A stretch of DNA of 10,914 bases from Spirochaetia bacterium (GTDB lineage: Bacteria; Spirochaetota; Spirochaetia; Treponematales; Breznakiellaceae), in NCBI GenBank assembly GCA_025997675.1, contig BNUX01000093.1, positions 1-10,914 on the forward strand. Reading direction: 5' to 3'. The number at the start of each line of letters is the position of its first letter. Position 1 is the first letter of the stretch. The notes beneath the pieces are model-generated. The model was not told the DNA's origin. It did not search any database and saw nothing but the letters and a program-made list of their open reading frames with translations. Positions 1 through 5,620 of this stretch are shown piece by piece. A program made the translations under genes and the position numbers.

Positions 1-162
1 CAGGACCGACTCTTTGTTACCCCGGGCGCGGACCTCAAGCCTTGACACCAGGCCCTTATCGTCCAGGTAACCCAGGGCAAACACCTCGTTCCCCCGGGAG
101 TCATCTATTTCCCGGCTGAGCTGGGCTATGCATTTTGCGGAGAGCCGTTTTGATGCCTGCAC
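1..162 (-). CDS. Partial protein, probable JAB-like N-terminus of a DinG-type helicase (leaves the window)
   Basis: Only the first 54 codons are visible; the frame stays open to the window edge. The visible part has a helical start (residues 1-20), then GNEVFALGYLDDKG (24-37) and a strand ending RARGNKESV (45-53). The pattern 'GNEV-hydrophobic strand-acidic turn-strand-ARGN' resembles, from memory, the first strands of the JAB/MPN-like domain that begins some spirochaete and Bacteroidetes DinG-family helicases. The diagnostic histidines and the helicase part lie outside, so the name is an inference. The GTG at 162 is chosen because homologous-looking sequence starts soon after; a TTG at 174 in the same frame would overlap the end of the VWA gene. 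Either way it follows that gene almost without a gap and is probably translationally coupled, as fourth gene of the MoxR operon. Confidence 0.55.
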   Translation of the reverse strand, partial: MQASKRLSAKCIAQLSREIDDSRGNEVFALGYLDDKGLVSRLEVRARGNKESVL

Positions 163-166
163 CGGA

Positions 167-1282
167 TTAGTCAATCCAACAGCAGCGCCCCTGCCTGGTC
201 ATCCAGCCATGGTGGCGCTCGTAATTAGCTTTGTTGTTGCATATCCACAGGATTTTCCGCGCTATGCCGCGGGACACCTTGGGGATCACCGCAAAGCCGT
301 CGGTAAAGATAATCAGGCCGTCGTATTGTTTATCATGCTCCGCAAAGTAATTGATCAGGGACTGAAAGTCGGTGCCCCCCCGGCCGGTTACTTCAATGGT
401 CTTCCGGGCCTTCTTCATCAGCTCAGGTGTACCTTTTATTTCGGTGTCAAATTGCAGCACTTCCAAACCAATAACGCCGTAATGGAAAAACCGGTTTACG
501 GCGGAATAGAACAGATTAATTTCCTCCGTGGAAATTGATCCGCTCACGTCAACGCCTAAGAGGAGCCGGGTGGTAAATTGATTTTTACGGCCCATGTATA
601 GAAAACTGTACCGGCGGCTTTGCTTGGTCCGGGTAAGGATCTTGTCGCTGGAGAGGACCATTGCACGGAACCCCCGCAGCACTTTCCGGTAATCAAGGAC
701 CGGACGAAGCCCTGCTATCAGTGTTTCTACCAGGACACCGCTCAGGCTGCCCCAGGATTTACTCTGCACCGCCTGGGTTATGAGGCCCTTCATTTTCTGG
801 TCCATATAGTCATCATCGTCCCAGAGCTCGGTCTCCTCCTCTCCCTCTCCCTCATCATTGTTCCGGGTGTCTTCTCCGATCTTCTTTAACTCACGGTAAT
901 AGAACTCAAAGTTTTGCTTCCGATACTCTTCCCCCTCCCAATAATCCGCCGACCGGTGGGGCAGATCCGGAAAGGTATAACACTCGTTCAGGGTAATATT
1001 ACTGGCAAGATAGGATAACACCGGGTCGTTCCGTTTTGCCTGACGGTAGGGGTGCCGCAGGAGAAGGCGGAAGGTTTCGGTTTTCAGCTTTGCCTCCAGC
1101 TCGTCGCCGGAAAGACTCTCCATATAGGCAGGATTGTACTCAATACGCCCCTTCCCGGAGCGCAGGGTACTTATTTTATCGTTGGGCTCCAGGCGGTGGG
1201 ACAGCAGGGTCATAAGCAGCAGGGGTTCCCGCATATACCACCTGCCGGTAATTTCCCGGACCCGCTCCTCGACCATGCTCAC
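167..1282 (-). CDS. VWA-domain protein with degenerate N-terminal metallopeptidase-like domain (DUF2201 type)
   Basis: 371 aa, no signal peptide or membrane segment, so cytosolic. The C-terminal half is a von Willebrand A domain with a complete MIDAS metal site: DVSGS (D245, S247, S249), T304 in GRGGTDF, and D328 in FTDG. The N-terminal half matches the putative metallopeptidase domain that family members carry, but where a zinc protease would show HExxH followed by GHP, this protein reads TETFRLLLRHP (68-78): both zinc histidines of HExxH are gone, so proteolysis is unlikely. A very acidic linker (about 137-162) joins the halves. The family typically works with a MoxR ATPase, and here that gene is directly upstream: its stop overlaps this GTG start by 4 bp (GTGA). 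An ATG two codons in (1276) is a possible alternative start. Role inferred: substrate- or metal-binding partner of the ATPase in complex assembly. Confidence 0.85.
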   Translation of the reverse strand: MSMVEERVREITGRWYMREPLLLMTLLSHRLEPNDKISTLRSGKGRIEYNPAYMESLSGDELEAKLKTETFRLLLRHPYRQAKRNDPVLSYLASNITLNECYTFPDLPHRSADYWEGEEYRKQNFEFYYRELKKIGEDTRNNDEGEGEEETELWDDDDYMDQKMKGLITQAVQSKSWGSLSGVLVETLIAGLRPVLDYRKVLRGFRAMVLSSDKILTRTKQSRRYSFLYMGRKNQFTTRLLLGVDVSGSISTEEINLFYSAVNRFFHYGVIGLEVLQFDTEIKGTPELMKKARKTIEVTGRGGTDFQSLINYFAEHDKQYDGLIIFTDGFAVIPKVSRGIARKILWICNNKANYERHHGWMTRQGRCCWID

Positions 1283-2346
1283 AGTTTTATTCCGTCAATA
1301 AAACTAAGGATGTTCTGATAGATAAAGGGGGAATTGCTCAGTATCGCTACCTTTGTTTTTGGGTACAGTGATGATTCGTAGAGGGTGGTCCAGTGGGCAA
1401 GCACTTCGTTCCGTTTTTCATCGGAAAGCCATTTGATATACCCTTCCAGGTTTGTAATGTACCGTTTTACCTGTTCGTCATTACCTTCAATTTCAATGAT
1501 CCTGAAAAAGCTTTCGTTAAGAGCGCTTAATTCGTGGGCGCCCATCCGTTCCACCTCTTCCCTGGCGGCGTCAAACCCGGACAGGATTCCCCTGGGATCG
1601 ATTGTAGTATTATCTTTCACAAACTCCGAAAACTTAAAGGCCGCACTTATCCCCACAATGCCGGACATGATCTTTTCAACGGTTTCATCGATCTCCCCTG
1701 CGGCGGCAAGGATCTCCGAAAGCCGGGTCCAGGAACGGCGGTCCGCCCCCTTCTCCAGCCCCGCATCCAGCATGATGTCCCCGTCCAGAGCGTCCGGCTC
1801 CCGTTCAATAAAACGAATAAGGCGGGGGTCGAGCTTCTGTTCCGCCGCCCAGAGGAGCCATTCCCCTGCGGTGGGGGAAAAATAGTAAATGTTAAACCGG
1901 GAAAGCAGGGCGGGGTCCAGGTCCGTCAGCTGGTACTCCTCCCCTTCGTTGACCGCAGAGATGACCCGGCTTCCCGGCGGCAGGGTTCGCCCCGCCAGGG
2001 TTTTACTGAGGATAAGGTCCATCACGGTTTGCAGTATCTCAGGCCGGGCCCGGTTTAGTTCGTCCAGGAAGAGGACCACCGGCTTATTGTCCAGGGGAAA
2101 CCACCAGGGGGGCCGGAACTCGGTTTTGCCGGTAGCCGCATCCAGAGAAGGCAGCCCGATAAGGTCGCCGGGGTCGCTCATCTGCCCCAGGAACAGGGTA
2201 ACTACCTTGGCCTGCTGTTGGGAAAAAAACTGTTCGATGATTTCCGACTTGCCGATGCCGTGCCTGCCCACCAGCATGATATTCTGATGCTCCGGGGTCA
2301 GTTCCAAAATCCGTATCAATTCCCGGGTGTTTATCTTTACTCCCAT
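1279..2346 (-). CDS. MoxR-family AAA+ ATPase
   Basis: 355 aa. The AAA+ core is complete: Walker A GRHGIGKS (27-34), a GQMSDPGDLIGLP segment typical of the MoxR clade (54-66), Walker B VLFLDELNRA (91-100), sensor 1 asparagine N133 in SAVNEG, and an arginine finger R150 in LLSRF. The C-terminal third is helical and less conserved. MoxR ATPases are ATP-driven chaperones that usually act with a VWA protein, and one follows with a 4-bp overlap. The gene starts 3 bp after the stop of the 211-aa gene; its Shine-Dalgarno GAGGAG lies within the last codons of that gene, six bases before the ATG. This points to one transcript and coupled translation. Which target complex it remodels cannot be told from the sequence. 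Confidence 0.92.
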   Translation of the reverse strand: MGVKINTRELIRILELTPEHQNIMLVGRHGIGKSEIIEQFFSQQQAKVVTLFLGQMSDPGDLIGLPSLDAATGKTEFRPPWWFPLDNKPVVLFLDELNRARPEILQTVMDLILSKTLAGRTLPPGSRVISAVNEGEEYQLTDLDPALLSRFNIYYFSPTAGEWLLWAAEQKLDPRLIRFIEREPDALDGDIMLDAGLEKGADRRSWTRLSEILAAAGEIDETVEKIMSGIVGISAAFKFSEFVKDNTTIDPRGILSGFDAAREEVERMGAHELSALNESFFRIIEIEGNDEQVKRYITNLEGYIKWLSDEKRNEVLAHWTTLYESSLYPKTKVAILSNSPFIYQNILSFIDGIKL

Positions 2347-2349
2347 ATA

Positions 2350-2985
2350 TTACTCCTCTTCATACTTTCGAATCTCTCCAAGCAGTCCCGGCATGGTGGA
2401 CTGAAAGGTATTATAGTAAACAGGTATTTCCACCTGCTTGTGATTTTTCAGGGCAACCTGCACCCTGATTTTATCATCATCCTTTTCGGTATGGTATGTA
2501 TAGGGGGTATCCTTAAAAATCGCCTCCAGCCAGGTAGTAATACTGTCCCTGCTTATCTGGAGAATCTTTTCTGTTTTCTCCGCCCGTTCGGCAAATTCCA
2601 GGTACTCCTTCTCAATGTCCGCCAGCCGGTTCAGAAACAGGTGGATAAACCCGGCCTTATAGATATGCCATCCCCACTGTATATTGAAGATCTCAAAGTT
2701 GACCGCCAGCATTTTTTGCGGCAGGAACCCCCATGTCATCCGGGTATAAAACTCCAGGTTAAGACCGTTCCCCGCTTCGTTCTTTATGGTATAAAAATCA
2801 TAGTCCTTCCGGTCGGCATAGCGATTTTCCCATTTGGCGGTGCTAAACCCCGGCACCTGCAAACCCGGCCCGCTTATCTCCGCGTAGATATCGTCTATCA
2901 ATTCGTTGGTATGCTCCAGGGAGGCGTATAGTTCGTTGGCCTTTCTTCTGAGGAAATCCTGTTTTTTCTCCCGAAGGGTTCGCAT
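2350..2985 (-). CDS. Unrecognised 211-aa protein, first gene of the MoxR/VWA operon
   Basis: I do not recognise a family. The protein is soluble, with no signal peptide or membrane span. It begins with a charged amphipathic helix (about 1-35), has a central part rich in aromatic residues (about 50-110, including MTWGF and IQWGWHIYK), a second long charged helix (about 117-160) that could form a coiled coil, and a short beta-like tail ending KYEEE. It sits first behind a strong-looking promoter and is separated from the MoxR gene by 3 bp, so it is probably a dedicated partner (adaptor or substrate) of the MoxR-VWA pair. The ATG at 2985 lies about 14 bases after the predicted transcription start with only a weak ribosome site (ATAGG). 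Coding is supported by the continuous frame, the operon spacing and the ribosome site of the next gene embedded in its end. Confidence 0.8.
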   Translation of the reverse strand: MRTLREKKQDFLRRKANELYASLEHTNELIDDIYAEISGPGLQVPGFSTAKWENRYADRKDYDFYTIKNEAGNGLNLEFYTRMTWGFLPQKMLAVNFEIFNIQWGWHIYKAGFIHLFLNRLADIEKEYLEFAERAEKTEKILQISRDSITTWLEAIFKDTPYTYHTEKDDDKIRVQVALKNHKQVEIPVYYNTFQSTMPGLLGEIRKYEEE

Positions 2986-3005
2986 GGGCCTATCTATTGG
3001 AACTT

Positions 3006-3034
3006 AATATATAGTAGAAAAGAAGGCTTGTCAA
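3006..3034 (-). promoter_or_regulatory. Sigma70-type promoter of the MoxR/VWA operon
   Basis: On the minus strand a perfect -35 box TTGACA (3034-3029) is followed by a 17-bp spacer and a -10 box TATATT (3011-3006, five of six consensus bases). Transcription would start near 2999, about 14 bases before the ATG at 2985. An A/T run just upstream (3035-3041) could act as an UP element. It is the best promoter match in the window. Confidence 0.75.
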
Positions 3035-3055
3035 GAAAAAATTGGTGTCAGGTTT

Positions 3056-3712
3056 TCAGTCTGCGTCATCCGGACACTCCAGGAAGGGCTGAAAATACTC
3101 CGGCAAGGGCGCGATTACATCCAGGGCAAACCCGCACAGCCCTTCCGGTATGACCAGCCGGCTGGAATGGAGGAGCAGCCGCCGCAGACCCCGTTCTTTG
3201 CGGAGCTTTTTGTTCAGGGGGAAGTCGCCGTACTTATCGTCCCCCAGGATGGGGTTGCCGATAGCAGCCAGGTGGCGGCGGATCTGGTGCATACGGCCGG
3301 TGCCCAATTCCAGTTCCAGGAGGGAAAAATCCCCGGAGCTTAGACGTTTATAGAAGGTGGCGGCTTTCCGCTCTGCCCCCCGGACCTGTAGCGTTGTTTC
3401 GATGGTCCCGGCAGCCGCTTTGGGAGAACCTGAGCAGATCGCAAGATATTGCTTTTTGACACCAGGGGCAGTTTCCCGGCGGGCAAAAATCCCCGAAAAC
3501 AGCGCCGCCGCTTCCTTGCCCTTGGCGGCCAGGATGACCCCCGAAGTGTCCCTGTCCAGGCGATGCACCAGCAAGGGCCGGGGCGAATATTCGGCGGCAA
3601 GGAGGGAGTCCAGGGACGCCCCTACCCCTTCCCCGCCCTGTACCGCAAGCCCGGCGGGCTTATGGAGGACGATACATTGGTCATTTTCAAAAAGTACGGC
3701 AATATTCTTCAC
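3056..3712 (-). CDS. RluA-family RNA pseudouridine synthase without S4 domain
   Basis: 218 aa, converting uridine to pseudouridine in rRNA or tRNA. All family motifs are present in order: LHKPAGLAV (16-24), the catalytic HRLDRDTSG (50-58, nucleophile D55), TGRMHQIRRHL (138-148), and the LLLHSSRL segment (179-186). The protein begins directly with the catalytic domain and has no N-terminal S4 RNA-binding domain, so it is closer in build to RluA/TruC than to RluC/RluD; the exact target base cannot be assigned. The start is a GTG at 3712 with AGGA about eight bases upstream. It is divergent from the transglutaminase-like gene and is not obviously part of the MoxR operon, whose promoter lies just beyond its stop. 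Confidence 0.93.
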   Translation of the reverse strand: MKNIAVLFENDQCIVLHKPAGLAVQGGEGVGASLDSLLAAEYSPRPLLVHRLDRDTSGVILAAKGKEAAALFSGIFARRETAPGVKKQYLAICSGSPKAAAGTIETTLQVRGAERKAATFYKRLSSGDFSLLELELGTGRMHQIRRHLAAIGNPILGDDKYGDFPLNKKLRKERGLRRLLLHSSRLVIPEGLCGFALDVIAPLPEYFQPFLECPDDAD

Positions 3713-3736
3713 TTTGTGTTCCTAAAAATACCGATT

Positions 3737-3764
3737 AGTATAGTAACATGAATACGAAAACAAT
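3737..3764 (-). promoter_or_regulatory. Candidate promoter for the pseudouridine synthase gene
   Basis: On the minus strand a -10 box TATACT (3742-3737) is preceded by ATTGTT/TTGTTT around 3764-3758 with a 15-16 bp spacer. The start would be near 3730, leaving a leader of about 18 bases that contains AGGA before the GTG. The boxes overlap the first codons of the divergent gene, so the two promoters must interfere. The -10 is good; the -35 is weak. Confidence 0.4.
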
Positions 3765-4884
3765 TCTGGCCTCAGTTTTTGCTTTTGGGCTGTTTGCTGC
3801 GGTTCTATCCGCAGAGCCTATGGTCTCGCCCTCCTGGGGGTTCCGCATCGATCTCCCCGAGGAATACGAATACGTTGCAGGGGACGGTAGGGACAAGTTT
3901 ACCTTCCACACCCCCGGCGGGGCAATCTTTGAACTGGCCGTATACCCCAGGAGCACCTACCCAACGCCCCAAGCCCTGGCCGCCGACATTCAGAAGCGCC
4001 TCCGCAATAGTGGGGAAACCAGCGATTTTGAATACCGGAACCGGAAAGCGGCTCTTCTGGAACTGGATTTCTCTGTCCAAAACTCCCATTTTTCAGGCTG
4101 GGGACTCTGTGTAGAACTGGAAGGCGCCGGGACGCCCCTGCTCCTTGCCCTGGCCTACGGTGAAACCGGAAAGGCGGAACTTCAAAACCTCCATCTTTCC
4201 GCCCTGGATTCCCTGGCCCCCGCCGAAGGGGACCGGCGTGCCCCGGGGCCGGTAACCGAATACGCATATCCCCGGGGAAACCGTATACAGGTATCCCCCG
4301 CCGGATTGGACCTGGAAGCCTTTGTCCGGGAACATGACGCGGAAGGCGCCCAGGCCCTGGTGGAACGGGAGTTCGGGGTGCTGAAACGCTCCGCCGACTC
4401 CCCCCAATGGAAAAGCGCCTGGGCCCGTTTTTACCGGGCCATCTACCGGGACTCCTTTAGCCGCCTCTCCGAGCTGGCCTTTGCCCTGGAACGGCACTGG
4501 AGCACAAAAACAATGACCATCACCAATTGGGATGTGGCGGGGAAGGCCCTGGAATGGGTGCAAACTTTTTCCTACGAGCGGGACCTTCCGGGCAGCGACT
4601 TTGTGAACCTGGTAAGCGCCGCCACCGAAGGGCGGGGGGACTGCGACAGCCGGTCCCTGCTCTGGGCCATCATCATGGAACAGGCGAATATCCCGGCGGC
4701 TATCATGGTCTCCGCCGACTACAGCCACGCCATGGGCTTGATTGATATACCGGGTCCCGGCGCACGGTTTAAATGGGATGGTACGCAATGGCTGGTGGCG
4801 GAAACCACCGTAGCGGTAAGCTTGGGGCGCATTGAACAAAAAGTAAGCGATCCAACCTATTGGCTGGGGGTTATTTTTCAGTAG
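3748..4884 (+). CDS. Exported protein with transglutaminase-like cysteine domain
   Basis: 378 aa. The N-terminus is a signal peptide (Lys-containing start, hydrophobic 6-20, cleavage likely after LSA at 22) with no lipobox cysteine, so it is probably periplasmic. Residues about 28-155 (GFRIDLPEEYEYV onward) look like a PsbP/DUF1795-type beta domain. The C-terminal part carries a transglutaminase-like triad in the right order and spacing: C299 in GRGDCDSRS, H327 in YSHAMGLID, and E352 in WLVAETT, where many relatives have Asp. Such domains act as peptidases or amidases, but activity here is unproven. No ribosome site is visible before ATG 3748, and a TAGTAT/TATAGT box ends only a few bases upstream, so the mRNA may be leaderless. 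It converges with the HTH-EIIA gene across 21 bp without a visible terminator. Confidence 0.82.
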   Translation: MNTKTILASVFAFGLFAAVLSAEPMVSPSWGFRIDLPEEYEYVAGDGRDKFTFHTPGGAIFELAVYPRSTYPTPQALAADIQKRLRNSGETSDFEYRNRKAALLELDFSVQNSHFSGWGLCVELEGAGTPLLLALAYGETGKAELQNLHLSALDSLAPAEGDRRAPGPVTEYAYPRGNRIQVSPAGLDLEAFVREHDAEGAQALVEREFGVLKRSADSPQWKSAWARFYRAIYRDSFSRLSELAFALERHWSTKTMTITNWDVAGKALEWVQTFSYERDLPGSDFVNLVSAATEGRGDCDSRSLLWAIIMEQANIPAAIMVSADYSHAMGLIDIPGPGARFKWDGTQWLVAETTVAVSLGRIEQKVSDPTYWLGVIFQ

Positions 4885-4905
4885 GACACTACTCTGCTAC
4901 GCATC

Positions 4906-5565
4906 TTAGTGACTCCTGATCAGCAGCGAATACGCTTCGTCGGCTTTTTTCACCTTGACCAGATCCTTCCGGAGGGTTAGGTTCTTTAGCCGGGCGCTGA
5001 AAAAGGATATGGTTTGAAGGTAGTAGGCGTGTTGATTGTGGGCGGCGGCAACCATGAATACCAGCCGGACCGGCTCATCGTCCAGGGCCTGGAAATCAAT
5101 GATATCGGTTTGACTGATTCCCACGGATACCACCAGGTCCGTCACCGAGGCTAGGCGGACATGGGGGATGGCAATGCCCCGGCCCATGGCGGTGGTCATC
5201 AGTTCTTCCCGCTTGAGGATTTCCGTTACCAGTTCCTGGCGGTTCTTTACCTGAGGGGCGGTGGCTAGGTTGTTCGCCAGGGCTAAGAGGACATCCCGCT
5301 TGGTGGAATAGTTGAGGATGAGGATGCGGTCCGGGGAAAGGATGTTTTCTACCGCTACCGCCTCGGTGGGGGAAGCCATGTTATGGATGGAAAGACGGTC
5401 GTTTACCCATTTTTCGATATCCGCCTTCTTAAAACGCCATACGGTCCCGATTTTTCCCGAGGGAATCTCCCCCTTTTGCGCCCAATCGTACACGGTGCGC
5501 TCGGAAACCCGTAAATACTTCGCCACCTCATCTATGGTAAGTATCTCATCATCAATCATTACCAC
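4906..5565 (-). CDS. HTH (excisionase/MerR-like) - PTS EIIA (PtsN/fructose type) fusion protein
   Basis: 219 aa. Residues 6-56 form an excisionase-type winged helix: LTIDEVAKYLRVSERTVYDW, a wing around GTVWRF, and KKADIEKWV. Residues about 72-216 are a type-2 EIIA domain (PtsN/FruA family) with the phosphorylatable histidine H135 in GRGIAIPHVRL and a second conserved histidine near 176-179 (AHNQHAYYL). This suggests a regulator whose DNA binding depends on phosphorylation by HPr/EI; no EIIB or EIIC is nearby. The first codon may be GTG 5565 or the ATG at 5559; neither has a clear ribosome site. It lies 55 bp after carB on the same strand with no terminator between, so it may be read from carAB as well as from its own promoter. 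Similar fusions are known from spirochaetes. Confidence 0.88.
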   Translation of the reverse strand: MVMIDDEILTIDEVAKYLRVSERTVYDWAQKGEIPSGKIGTVWRFKKADIEKWVNDRLSIHNMASPTEAVAVENILSPDRILILNYSTKRDVLLALANNLATAPQVKNRQELVTEILKREELMTTAMGRGIAIPHVRLASVTDLVVSVGISQTDIIDFQALDDEPVRLVFMVAAAHNQHAYYLQTISFFSARLKNLTLRKDLVKVKKADEAYSLLIRSH

Positions 5566-5566
5566 T

Positions 5567-5595
5567 GTTCTACATTAAATGTCAGAATAGGTCAA
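5567..5595 (-). promoter_or_regulatory. Candidate promoter of the HTH-EIIA gene
   Basis: In the 55-bp gap after carB the minus strand has TTGACC (5595-5590), a 17-bp spacer and TAGAAC (5572-5567). Transcription would begin around 5560, practically at the ATG 5559, which would fit a leaderless mRNA and the missing ribosome site. The -35 box is good, the -10 box poor. Confidence 0.35.
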
Positions 5596-5620
5596 GCCAT
5601 TCCACTGTATCGTTTCCTAA

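Noticed and set aside
2218..2931. 237-codon open frame on the plus strand across the MoxR and 211-aa genes
   Set aside because: It spans the junction of two well-supported minus-strand genes that are coupled by an internal ribosome site; low-complexity composition.
44..3465. The 11-mer TTGACACCAGG occurs near 42-52 and again inside the pseudouridine synthase gene near 3455-3465, with a related CCTGACACC form near 3045
   Set aside because: Many 11-mer pairs are expected by chance in a window of this size; the copies lie in unrelated contexts.
4093..4839. Long open frame (about 248 codons) antisense to the transglutaminase-like gene
   Set aside because: It is a shadow in GC-rich coding DNA, rich in Gly/Pro with no domain or ribosome site, opposite a gene with a signal peptide and catalytic motifs.
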